Origin: Chloroflexi bacterium UBA6265
GTDB taxonomy: Bacteria > Chloroflexota > Chloroflexia > Thermomicrobiales > UBA6265
Reading direction: 5' to 3'
Assembly (NCBI GenBank): GCA_002440805.1
Contig: DJVD01000074.1
Span: 467-7,526, forward strand
Length of the DNA: 7,060 bases
The notes below the pieces were generated by a model that worked only from the letters and a program-made list of their open reading frames with translations, was not told where the DNA came from and did not search any database. Made by a program: the position numbers and the translations under genes. Below are positions 1 to 5,991 of this stretch, piece after piece. Positions within the stretch are counted from its first letter, which is position 1. Every line of letters begins with the position of its first letter.

Positions 1-131
1 GTATAGCGCTCCAGCGACGGGTTTTCGTACCCATCGTGTTGCCGGAACGGCCAGCCACCAGCAGGCTTACCTGCTCGTGGCTCCTGCCCAGGCGTATCCG
101 GATCTATAGGTGGTTGGGTTGGCATTTTCAT
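1..131 (-). CDS. N-terminal part of an unidentified protein, cut by the left edge
   Basis: An open frame starts at ATG 131 (a second in-frame ATG lies at 125), is preceded by an in-frame TAA, and stays open for 43 codons to the window edge. The visible protein begins MKMPTQPPIDPDTPGQEP and continues with a Gly/Pro-rich stretch and then WPFRQHDGYENPSLERY. The Pro/Asp/Gly-rich start looks like a disordered N-terminus before a folded part. There is no signal peptide or membrane segment in what is visible. The gene lies 48 bases downstream of the fucosidase stop on the same strand and could be co-transcribed with it. I see no convincing Shine-Dalgarno, which is the main weakness of the call. I do not recognise the family. 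The alternative is a chance open frame in non-coding DNA. Confidence 0.45.
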   Translation of the reverse strand, partial: MKMPTQPPIDPDTPGQEPRAGKPAGGWPFRQHDGYENPSLERY

Positions 132-179
132 CGCTAGTTAGCATGACACCCGCGTTGATCAATCGCAACAACCCGGGCT

Positions 180-1445
180 CTACTCTTCGTTGTTCTCCTG
201 CAGCATGATCTCGATAACCGGAATCACAACCCCGGGTTTGACGGTAGGAATGGTGAGGATACCATCTCCGGCCTCCTCTGGCATATCGATGTTCTGCGCC
301 ACGGCAGCTGGATCGGCATCCTTTACATGCACTTCGGATCCATCGTGAAGGAACCGGGCAAACCGGATTTTGCCTGCCAGCTGCGGCAGGTGAATGTGCC
401 CCAGCGGCCAATTGAGAATATGCAGATAGAGGCGATCACCACGCTGGGTGTAGCGGCAATCGGCAGGCGGATCGAATTCACTCGCCGTACAGCCCCGAAT
501 CGAACGAGCGTGCACGTGCATCCAATCGCCGATGATCGCCAATGTCTGTCGCGACTCCGGCTGGAACTCACCGCGGGCATTGGGGCCCACATTGAGCAAC
601 AGGTTTCCGCCCTTGCTGACGGTGTCAATTAGCAGCGCAATCAAAAGTTCCGGTGATTTCCAGTTATGGTTATCGCGATCGTAGCCCCAACTGCCGTTGA
701 GTGTTTGACAGGTTTCCCACAACACCCGCTCGCCGTTGCGGGTGGGCCAGTTCTTGGCCTGGTATTCCTCGGGCGTCACCAGATCGGCACCCGCTGGATA
801 GTCGATGCGGTCGTTAAGGATGATATTGGGCTGCAGTTCTCGCACCATCCCGGTCAGCGCCGGAGAATTCCAGTCATCCGCAGATTTCTCGGGCGGTGTC
901 CAATCGAACCACAGCACATCGATGGTGCCGTAATTGGTCAATAGTTCCCGCACCTGGGTAAACATGTATTCGCGATAGATCGAGAAATCGCGACCGGCGT
1001 TAAAGGCATCCCAGTCGTTTTCCCGCAGGGGATGCGAGGAATCCATGGTGTAGTGCTCATGGTGCCAATCGATCACCGAATAATAGAAGCCAACCTTTAG
1101 CCCCTCGGCGCGGAATGCATCGACCCACTCCCGCAGCACATCCCGACCGGCCGGTGTGTGCATCACGCTGAACGTTGTGGTGGCGGTATCCCACATGGCA
1201 AAGCCATCGTGGTGCTTGCTGGTGATGACGGCGTATTTCATGCCGGCCGCTTTGGCGTCGCGTGCCCATGCGGTGGGATCGTAGAGATCGGGATCAAATA
1301 CATCGGCGTAACGTCCGTATTCGGCGGTATCGCGCTTCTCCCGGCTTTGCACCCATTCGTGCCGGGCTGCAACGGAGTAAATGCCCCAGTGAATGAACAG
1401 GCCGAATCGATCGGCGACAAACCATTGCATGTGATCCGGAATCAT
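180..1445 (-). CDS. Alpha-L-fucosidase, glycoside hydrolase family 29
   Basis: This 421-residue protein should hydrolyse terminal alpha-L-fucose from glycans with retention of configuration. It has the GH29 TIM-barrel signatures in order: RFGLFIHWGIYS near residues 13-24, ITSKHHDGFAMWD near 74-86, FYYSVIDWHHEHY near 120-132, and IDVLWFDW at 175-182, where D181 is the expected nucleophile. TPEE near 224-227 is the probable acid/base region (E226), and WETCQTLNGSWGY lies near 243-255. A shorter C-terminal segment would form the usual beta-sandwich. There is no signal peptide, so the enzyme is probably cytoplasmic and acts on imported oligosaccharides; no sugar transporter is visible nearby. The start at ATG 1445 is chosen over an in-frame ATG at 1577 because AGGGA (1454-1458) lies 8 bases upstream and the family begins just before the RFGLFIHWG motif. 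The extra 44 residues of the longer reading run into the LCP leader region. The family is certain; the exact substrate linkage is not. Confidence 0.93.
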   Translation of the reverse strand: MIPDHMQWFVADRFGLFIHWGIYSVAARHEWVQSREKRDTAEYGRYADVFDPDLYDPTAWARDAKAAGMKYAVITSKHHDGFAMWDTATTTFSVMHTPAGRDVLREWVDAFRAEGLKVGFYYSVIDWHHEHYTMDSSHPLRENDWDAFNAGRDFSIYREYMFTQVRELLTNYGTIDVLWFDWTPPEKSADDWNSPALTGMVRELQPNIILNDRIDYPAGADLVTPEEYQAKNWPTRNGERVLWETCQTLNGSWGYDRDNHNWKSPELLIALLIDTVSKGGNLLLNVGPNARGEFQPESRQTLAIIGDWMHVHARSIRGCTASEFDPPADCRYTQRGDRLYLHILNWPLGHIHLPQLAGKIRFARFLHDGSEVHVKDADPAAVAQNIDMPEEAGDGILTIPTVKPGVVIPVIEIMLQENNEE

Positions 1446-1629
1446 CAATCGCGTCCCTACCAAAAAGGCGGTGAGGTACCACCCACTCAGGGGCATGCTT
1501 GCAGAAAACACGGGTATACGCAAGTCAGAAAATAGTTCGTACACTTGCACAATATGGAAACCAACACGCACACTCATGAGCAGAAATCGTAGAAGTGCGC
1601 GCCGTTATCCGGTAGTGCAGGGAGCCTGG
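1446..1629. promoter_or_regulatory. Divergent intergenic region between the fucosidase and LCP genes
   Basis: This 184-base spacer must hold the start signals for the minus-strand fucosidase and the plus-strand LCP gene. The ribosome sites are clear: AGGGA at 1454-1458 for the fucosidase and AGGGAG at 1619-1624 for LCP. I could not find a convincing pair of -35/-10 boxes on either strand. The A/T-richer part around 1500-1560 is the most likely promoter location. No good inverted repeat suggesting a sugar-responsive operator was seen. Confidence 0.4.
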
Positions 1630-2850
1630 ATGTACCCTTCGTCGGCAATTGGGTCTCAACCACCACGAAGTAAACGACGACACTGGACGCGGCGAAAGAA
1701 AATCGCTGTGTTGCTGGTGTCGTTGATGATCCTTGCACCGTTTGCCGCCGCTGGTATGTACGTGTGGCAAATCACCAACGCCATTGAAGGCGTACAGGAT
1801 GGCTCGGTGGTTGACTTGCCATCGGGTCGGGTGGAACTCGGCGGGGTGAGTCACATTGGTTCAGACGATCCCAGCCCCCAGGCGTCGCCGCAAACCGAAG
1901 GGGATGTGGCTGCACCCACGGCCGCCCCGAGCCCGACAAACACCCCGTCCAGAAAAAAGAACCCGTCTTCGATTGGCATAGCCCGCGATATCATCGGCAC
2001 GGGAATTCGCACAGATGTGGTGAAACCCGAAGATGCCTGGCCAGATGCCGACTACATTAACGTGCTGGTCCTCGGTGTCGATACGAGGGAAACCGAAGGC
2101 GATCAGAACGCCGATGTAATCATGATTGCCCGGGTCGATTTCACTACCAACGAAGTGCGAGTCGTGAGTATTCCACGCGATCTGCAGGTGGAAGTACCGG
2201 GCCATGGACTAAGCAAAATCAATGGCGCCTACAACATCGGCGTGAAGGAAGACCCGGACAATAATGTCGCCGGCGTGATGATGATGCGCGATACGATCGA
2301 ATATAACTTCGGCGTGCGCATCGACGAATTTGTGCTGGTCGATTTCAAGGGGTTTGAGAAAGTCATCGATTCTGTTGGCGGTATCACGATTAACGTGCCT
2401 GAACGGATCGAAGACGACGCCTACCCCACCGAGGATTTCGGCACAACTACCCTGATAATCGAAGCCGGTCGGCAGAACATGGATGGCGAAACAGCGCTGG
2501 CGTACGCCCGCACGCGCCACCAGGACAATGACGACAAACGCCGCGAACGCCAGATGCTGGTACTCCGCGCGCTGCTGGATAAAGGGCAATCGCTGGGATC
2601 CGTAACGCGAATCTCACAGGTGATCAATGCCGCCGGTGATGCCGTGCTCACGAGCATTGACTGGGATGAGCAGTTAGCACTGGTGAACCTGGCCCTGAAG
2701 CTGGACCAGCGTGAAATTGTGATGGAGAACATCACCGAGCCCATGGTTGTACCCGGAACCTCAGAGAGCGGTGCGTGGATTTACGTGGGCGATCCGGTGG
2801 AAATAGGCGCATTCATCGAATCCGTCCTGTCCGGAGAATCATCCGGGTAG
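1630..2850 (+). CDS. LytR-CpsA-Psr (LCP) family cell-wall polymer ligase
   Basis: LCP proteins transfer lipid-linked anionic glycopolymers onto peptidoglycan at the outer face of the membrane. This 406-residue protein has a basic N-terminus (RSKRRHWTRRKK, 13-24), one membrane segment (about 25-47), and a low-complexity Ser/Pro/Thr/Ala linker (about 78-107). The LCP domain follows: INVLVLGVDTR (143-152), ADVIMIARVD, VVSIPRDLQV (178-187, with the conserved Arg and Asp), KINGAYNIG, DSVGGITINVP, and LAYARTRHQDNDDKRRERQ (290-308), which carries the Arg/Asp residues that bind the pyrophosphate group. This is a type II, extracytoplasmic orientation. ATG 1630 is chosen because AGGGAG ends 5 bases upstream. 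In-frame ATGs at 1471 and 1576 lack a usable ribosome site. The 3' end overlaps the opposing ribonuclease Z gene by 12 bases. No teichoic acid or capsule genes are visible, so the attached polymer is unknown. Confidence 0.93.
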   Translation: MYPSSAIGSQPPRSKRRHWTRRKKIAVLLVSLMILAPFAAAGMYVWQITNAIEGVQDGSVVDLPSGRVELGGVSHIGSDDPSPQASPQTEGDVAAPTAAPSPTNTPSRKKNPSSIGIARDIIGTGIRTDVVKPEDAWPDADYINVLVLGVDTRETEGDQNADVIMIARVDFTTNEVRVVSIPRDLQVEVPGHGLSKINGAYNIGVKEDPDNNVAGVMMMRDTIEYNFGVRIDEFVLVDFKGFEKVIDSVGGITINVPERIEDDAYPTEDFGTTTLIIEAGRQNMDGETALAYARTRHQDNDDKRRERQMLVLRALLDKGQSLGSVTRISQVINAAGDAVLTSIDWDEQLALVNLALKLDQREIVMENITEPMVVPGTSESGAWIYVGDPVEIGAFIESVLSGESSG

Positions 2851-3771
2851 TCGCGTTGCGTAACCCGTCTCGAACGCGATCGTGCCCGTAAGTCCCGACT
2901 CTCCCAACGTGGTGTTGGGGAACACGTGGGTGGCGTTGGCGATGTAATCTCCAGGATTTGCCAGGCCCACCCCGAAATGGGTTAACCACAGCGCGCCTGC
3001 GCCGGCATCACGCGCCAGTGTGGCGGCCTCCCGAAAGGTCATATGGCCTCGTAACTTAGCTTTTTCGGTATCAGCATCATCGCCATAGGTTGCTTCTGAA
3101 ATCAGCAGGTCAACCCCCTGCATTGCTTCCTGCACGGCCCGGGTCGGACGAGTATCGGTGGCAATGCCGAATGAAGCCCCTTTCCGCGGGGTAGACAGCA
3201 CCTGGCTCGGTGCAATCTCCTGGCCGTTCAGCGTCACCGGTTCGCCGCGTTGCAGCTGACCCCAAAGTTGCCGGGGTATCCCCAATTCCTCCGCCATCTC
3301 CGGAAGAAACGCCGGCGAGCGGTCGAGATCGAACCGATAGGCCAGTACTGGCAACCGATGCTCCCCTTCCGTGGCCGAAACGCGCACATCACCCGGGAGC
3401 TCAAGGACATCGCCGCCTGCCAACTCGTGGATATACACCTCAAACGGCAGCCCTCCCACGATCACGAACAATCCCTCCACAACCTGGTATGTGCCCTTGG
3501 GCCCGACAATATGCAGCGGATCGGTTTTGCCCGAATGTGCGAGTGTATGCATAAGCCCCGGCAATCCCGCGACATGATCGGCATGGAAGTGCGTCAGCAG
3601 GATTGAATCCAGCGCCTTGAAACCCCAGTGGTACTCGCGCATTGCTACCTGCGTTCCCTCGCCGCAGTCCACCAGGTGCAAGCTTGGACCAGTGCGGAAG
3701 AGCGTGGCCGAGAGGTAGCGATTGGGAAGCGGCATCATCGCCCCAGTGCCAAGGAGCAAAACATCGATCAC
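2839..3771 (-). CDS. rnz: Ribonuclease Z (tRNA 3'-end processing, metallo-beta-lactamase fold)
   Basis: RNase Z cleaves precursor tRNA after the discriminator base using two zinc ions. The protein is 310 residues, normal for the short bacterial form. Motifs in order: LGTGAMMPLPNRYLSATLF (7-25), VDCGEGTQ (34-41), THFHADHVAGLPGL (60-73, ligands H61, H63, D65, H66), H138 in EGEHRLP, the substrate-arm region LGIPRQLWGQLQRGEPV (about 163-179), PRKGASFGIATDTRP (195-209, D206), GHMTFREAA (H243) and LTHFG (H265). All expected metal and catalytic residues are present. The start is GTG 3771; GAG lies 5 bases and AAGGA 10 bases upstream. The N-terminal 'MMPLPNR' motif is the variant known from a clostridial-type subgroup rather than the textbook form, so another RNA or small-molecule substrate cannot be excluded. 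The gene is convergent with the LCP gene and its stop lies inside that gene's last codons. Confidence 0.88.
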   Translation of the reverse strand: MIDVLLLGTGAMMPLPNRYLSATLFRTGPSLHLVDCGEGTQVAMREYHWGFKALDSILLTHFHADHVAGLPGLMHTLAHSGKTDPLHIVGPKGTYQVVEGLFVIVGGLPFEVYIHELAGGDVLELPGDVRVSATEGEHRLPVLAYRFDLDRSPAFLPEMAEELGIPRQLWGQLQRGEPVTLNGQEIAPSQVLSTPRKGASFGIATDTRPTRAVQEAMQGVDLLISEATYGDDADTEKAKLRGHMTFREAATLARDAGAGALWLTHFGVGLANPGDYIANATHVFPNTTLGESGLTGTIAFETGYATRLPG

Positions 3772-3784
3772 TTTTTCTCATTCC

Positions 3785-3814
3785 TTGTCAACATAAAATC
3801 GCCTGTCGTACAAT
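3785..3814 (+). promoter_or_regulatory. Predicted sigma70-type promoter
   Basis: TTGTCA (3785-3790) and TACAAT (3809-3814) are separated by 18 bases, each matching the housekeeping consensus at five of six positions. Transcription would start near 3821 on the plus strand. The first ORF met is the short Usp-like frame at 3874; the first intact gene is the RNHCP gene at 4131, which would leave a leader of about 310 bases. The promoter also lies just upstream of the divergent RNase Z gene. Confidence 0.55.
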
Positions 3815-3873
3815 CCGCGCAGGTGTCGATTGCCGGCATCTTCGTGACTATCATCGACCCGAAGGGACGCTTA

Positions 3874-3979
3874 ATGCTACAGACGATCCTTGTGCCAGTC
3901 GATGCTATGAGCCGCGAGAGCCGCTAGTTCCCCTACTTCTCTCCGGATTATGGCATCTGTTCCGCTAGTCCTCGTGTCC
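3874..3979 (+). pseudogene. Possible remnant of a universal stress protein (UspA family) gene
   Basis: ATG 3874 follows GAAGGGA with 6 bases of spacing and opens a 17-codon frame, MLQTILVPVDAMSRESR, ending at TAG 3925-3927. The first ten residues are a typical UspA start (usual form: M-x-x-x-ILVPVDGS). A different frame further on reads ASVPLVLV at 3953-3976, which resembles the hydrophobic last strand of UspA proteins (ASVPVLLV). Nothing of the ATP-binding middle part is present; a full gene would be about 330 bases longer. The sequence therefore suggests a gene that kept its promoter and both ends but lost its middle. The second match is short and may be chance. The alternative is that the 17-codon frame is a leader peptide for the RNHCP gene. 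Confidence 0.3.
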
Positions 3980-4048
3980 ATCTCGAGGCTGGTTTTGTTG
4001 CGCCCGATTCGAAAGAGAGATTGCATGTTGACAGCCCTTGTGAATGAC

Positions 4049-4123
4049 GCTGCCTTCCACGGCAGCACTACCCACGACCCTTCGTTTTTCGCGCAGCGAT
4101 TCAGTTCAAATCGCTGCCGAGGG
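4049..4123 (+). promoter_or_regulatory. Two-hairpin leader element adjoining the RNHCP ribosome binding site
   Basis: Hairpin A pairs GCTGCC (4049-4054) with GGCAGC (4061-4066) around a six-base loop. Hairpin B is a perfect 9-base stem, GCAGCGATT (4093-4101) with AATCGCTGC (4109-4117), with a seven-base loop. B ends one base before the Shine-Dalgarno GAGGG (4119-4123). The 3' arm of A (4061-4066) is also complementary to GCTGCC at 4113-4118, so A and an alternative long-range pairing are mutually exclusive, and the alternative would open B. This resembles an attenuator or translational switch. Function is inferred; no ligand or known riboswitch class is recognised. Confidence 0.4.
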
Positions 4124-4130
4124 TGTGACA

Positions 4131-4595
4131 GTGTCATTCACAGAATACGACGACGAATACAACTACGAGACATCTGAAAAGTTCACCAGGCCAGGGAAGA
4201 CAGGCACAACAGCGCGAAAACGCAACCGTCTGACACGCCCTCCGCGTACCGAGCGGGACCAGGCCTTCAAATGCGTGCATTGCAAACAGTTCATTGGCGC
4301 GCCACCAAGCGGTGGTCGGCATCGCAATCATTGTCCCAACTGCTTGTGGAGTCGCCATGTTGACCAGGGTCATCCTGGCGATCGGAAGAGCGATTGTCAC
4401 GCAGCCATGGAACCGGTCGGTAAGCTGGTGCGCAGGAATGGCGAGCAGGTCGTTCTTCATCGGTGTCGCAGCTGCGGTAAGGACGATCCGAACCGGATTG
4501 CGGCGGACGACAATCCGCTGTTGTTGATGCGTTTGCCTCTGCTCACGATATCCGGAGAACTCGCCGAGCAGGCAAGTGACCTGGAATCGGCCTAG
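4131..4595 (+). CDS. RNHCP domain protein (zinc-binding, function unknown)
   Basis: The 154-residue protein contains the domain named after its RNHCP motif. Visible in order: FKCVHCKQF (C48, C51), HRNHCPNCLWSRHVD (64-78; C68, C71, H76), PGDRKSDCHAAMEPV (C89), LHRCRSCG (H110, C112, C115) and NRIAADDN (121-128). The Cys/His pattern suggests two structural zinc sites. The first 45 residues are an acidic then Arg/Lys/Thr-rich tail (EYDDEYNYE followed by KTGTTARKRNRLTRPPR) that is likely disordered and could contact nucleic acid. The start is GTG 4131, which has GAGGG 7 bases upstream; the longer reading from ATG 4044 would place hairpin B inside the coding region and has no such site. The domain has no established biochemical role to my knowledge. 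The gene stands alone between a structured leader and a strong 3' hairpin. Confidence 0.88.
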   Translation: MSFTEYDDEYNYETSEKFTRPGKTGTTARKRNRLTRPPRTERDQAFKCVHCKQFIGAPPSGGRHRNHCPNCLWSRHVDQGHPGDRKSDCHAAMEPVGKLVRRNGEQVVLHRCRSCGKDDPNRIAADDNPLLLMRLPLLTISGELAEQASDLESA

Positions 4596-4599
4596 GCCA

Positions 4600-4627
4600 T
4601 ACCATGGGGAGGACCCTCCCCACGGTA
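4600..4627. terminator. Strong hairpin between convergent genes, possible bidirectional terminator
   Basis: TACC-A-TGGGGAG (4600-4611) pairs with CTCCCCA-C-GGTA (4616-4627) around a four-base loop, giving 11 base pairs with one A/C mismatch. It fills most of the 39 bases between the RNHCP stop (4595) and the hydrolase stop (4635). No T-run follows on either strand, so it is not a classical intrinsic terminator, but position and stability suggest transcript-end formation or protection. The RNHCP stop itself sits in the palindrome GGCCTAGGCC (4589-4598). Confidence 0.5.
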
Positions 4628-4634
4628 CCGGCAC

Positions 4635-5561
4635 CTATGCGGGATTGGGGAACATGTCGTGGACTTTGAACCACCGCATAATCCCCTGTGCGCCCAACCA
4701 ACTCGGCATGCACCATTCCATGGTGGCGACCTTCGTTTCGATATCCCCACCTTCGGTCTCGTACTCCGCGCGTGTTGTGGAGGCAAGCGCATCGGCCAGC
4801 GCTTGCATATCCCCTGGCGATCGGACAATCTGCTGGGCCAGATCGATCCGGGAGCGAATGCGCTCTTCGATGCGCCCCAGGTGGTCCACAGCATCGGTAA
4901 CCATGCCGAAGTGCGGCAATGCAAGCGCTGTGGGATTGAGCGCTTCCATGACGTTGGCCGTGGCCGACCATGCTTCAACGTCAACCTCGACCGGCGAGAG
5001 CGTTGGCACGATCACGGCCGAACCCTGCAGGCGAGCATGGGCAGCGTCGCCCGTGAACAATATCCCCGTTCGCTCATGGATGTAAGCAAGATGCGTTGCC
5101 GTATGACCGGGAGTGGCAATCGAACACAATGCTGTCCCCGGAACCGGTTCGCCCGGGCTGATCGCGTCGATCCTGTCAGGATCAACAGGCACAATATCGC
5201 CCCAGAGTGATTGCATCGCCTCGCCGTAGCTGATCGTGGCACTTCGAATCAGTCGCGAAGGATCAACCAGGATACCGGCCGAATCGCGATGAACTGTCAC
5301 TCGTAGATGAGGGTGCTTTTGCAGCAACGCGCCGCTGCCGCCGGCATGGTCGAGATGAATGTGGGTCAGCACGATACGATTGATATCGCCCATCTCCAAC
5401 CCGGCGTCAACCACCGCCCGCTCCAACACTGGTATCGTTGTGGCGGGACCACAATCAATGATCACCCATCCAGAATCGGTAGGCATTAGCCAACTGGCGA
5501 TAACGCCCGGCATCCCCTGAAACTGGAGATCGAGGCACATGAGCCCATTACCCGCCTGCAT
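4635..5561 (-). CDS. Metallo-beta-lactamase-fold hydrolase, substrate unknown
   Basis: This is a glyoxalase II-like member of the MBL superfamily, 308 residues, cytoplasmic. The metal-binding set is complete: THIHLDHAGG (66-75; H67, H69, D71, H72), H153 in TPGHTATH, D172 in LFTGDAAH and H217 in LPHFG. The N-terminal strands IASWLMP and WVIIDCGPATT (32-42) fit the fold. A C-terminal helical region of about 85 residues (DHLGRIEERIRSRIDLAQ onward, ending WFKVHDMFPNPA) resembles the extra helical domain of several MBL hydrolases. The same frame stays open upstream to 6056, but that stretch is antisense to the HTH gene and carries no family motif, so I start at ATG 5561. ATG 5540, giving 301 residues, is equally possible; neither has a strong Shine-Dalgarno. 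It is divergent from the HTH/PIN operon and convergent with the RNHCP gene. It is not related in detail to the RNase Z gene in this window beyond the fold. No substrate can be assigned. Confidence 0.88.
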   Translation of the reverse strand: MQAGNGLMCLDLQFQGMPGVIASWLMPTDSGWVIIDCGPATTIPVLERAVVDAGLEMGDINRIVLTHIHLDHAGGSGALLQKHPHLRVTVHRDSAGILVDPSRLIRSATISYGEAMQSLWGDIVPVDPDRIDAISPGEPVPGTALCSIATPGHTATHLAYIHERTGILFTGDAAHARLQGSAVIVPTLSPVEVDVEAWSATANVMEALNPTALALPHFGMVTDAVDHLGRIEERIRSRIDLAQQIVRSPGDMQALADALASTTRAEYETEGGDIETKVATMEWCMPSWLGAQGIMRWFKVHDMFPNPA

Positions 5562-5579
5562 AAATCCGCCCGTCTTTCG

Positions 5580-5608
5580 TTCATGCCCGTGGGCAATTGG
5601 CCTATAAT
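5580..5608 (+). promoter_or_regulatory. Predicted promoter of the HTH-PIN-zinc ribbon operon
   Basis: A perfect TATAAT box lies at 5603-5608. Seventeen bases upstream is TTCATG (5580-5585), a weak -35 with three matches. Transcription would start near 5615, excluding the in-frame ATG at 5583 as a start. The direct repeats AATATGG at 5634-5640 and 5652-5658, and a GTTG/CAAC dyad at 5618-5632, lie just downstream and are candidate binding sites for the operon's own HTH protein. The -10 box is good; the rest is inference. Confidence 0.5.
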
Positions 5609-5654
5609 CGAGGTCATGTTGTCGCACGCAACCAATATGGGGATGTTTTCTAAT

Positions 5655-5978
5655 ATGGACTATACCGCCTCCAATCAAGACGGCCTGAGCGTGGCCGAAA
5701 CTGCGCGCCTGCTCAATCGCAGCACCGAACAAGTGCGGCGTTATTTGCGCGAGGGCAGGCTTGCTGGCCGGCGAATGGGAGGTCAATGGTTTATCGATGC
5801 CGCTGCGGTACAAGCATTTGGCACATCGCAGACAAGAGAAGACCGCTTCACTCGCGAGTTGCGCCCGGCAGCCCGTACCAAACCCCTCGATGCCGTCATT
5901 GGCATTGGATCCGGGCCCGGCTCGGATATCGTCAATGGCCTGTCCAGCTATCGTGCCGCCAGCTTGCGACGCAAGTAG
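5655..5978 (+). CDS. Excisionase-type (MerR-like) HTH DNA-binding protein, probable antitoxin
   Basis: This small protein (107 residues from ATG 5655) has an excisionase/MerR-type winged HTH at 11-55: LSVAETARLLN (first helix), STEQVRRYLREG (recognition helix, 23-34), RLAGRRMGGQWFID (wing) and AAAVQAF. After it comes a 52-residue tail, first Arg-rich (TREDRFTRELRPAART), then LDAVIGIGSGPGSD and a basic end (SLRRK). Such a DNA-binding head plus flexible tail next to a PIN gene is the usual plan of a type II antitoxin: the head represses the operon and the tail binds the toxin. The PIN gene starts 13 bases after the stop. The start is uncertain. ATG 5655 follows GGGGA at 11 bases and fits the domain edge. 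ATG 5616 lies almost exactly at the predicted transcript start and would give a leaderless message and 13 more residues. There is no integrase or phage gene, so a true excisionase role is unlikely. Confidence 0.82.
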   Translation: MDYTASNQDGLSVAETARLLNRSTEQVRRYLREGRLAGRRMGGQWFIDAAAVQAFGTSQTREDRFTRELRPAARTKPLDAVIGIGSGPGSDIVNGLSSYRAASLRRK

Positions 5979-5991
5979 AGAGAGCCCGCCC

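Larger units (their letters stand above)
3772..4130. other. 359-base stretch without an intact gene
   Basis: Between the RNase Z start and the RNHCP gene start no frame encodes a credible full-length protein. The stretch contains the RNase Z ribosome site, a plus-strand promoter (3785-3814), a 17-codon Usp-like ORF with possible relic (3874-3979), and two hairpins next to the RNHCP ribosome site (4049-4123). No tRNA or recognised riboswitch is visible. The remaining overlapping frames show no family motif. Confidence 0.6.

Noticed and set aside
327..944. Plus-strand open frames opposite the fucosidase
   Set aside because: They contain no family motif and lie antisense to a confidently identified gene.
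1446..1577. Longer fucosidase start at 1577
   Set aside because: The extra 44 residues have no GH29 similarity and the ATG at 1445 has AGGGA at 8 bases.
1471..1629. Longer LCP start at 1471 or 1576
   Set aside because: Neither ATG has a Shine-Dalgarno at a usable distance, whereas ATG 1630 has AGGGAG at 5 bases; the extra residues are not typical of the family.
4028..4056. Perfect TTGACA as a promoter for the RNHCP gene
   Set aside because: At 16 to 18 bases downstream there are only GC-rich hexamers (such as TGCCTT), so no -10 box supports it.
4101..4112. GTTCAAATC resembling a tRNA T-loop
   Set aside because: The bases sit in the loop and stem of a 9-pair hairpin with the wrong register for a T-arm, and no acceptor or anticodon arm is present around it.
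5761..5991. Longer PIN protein start inside the HTH gene
   Set aside because: The upstream residues are Pro/Ala-rich out-of-frame reading of the HTH gene; GTG 5992 has a good ribosome site and the PIN fold begins right after it.
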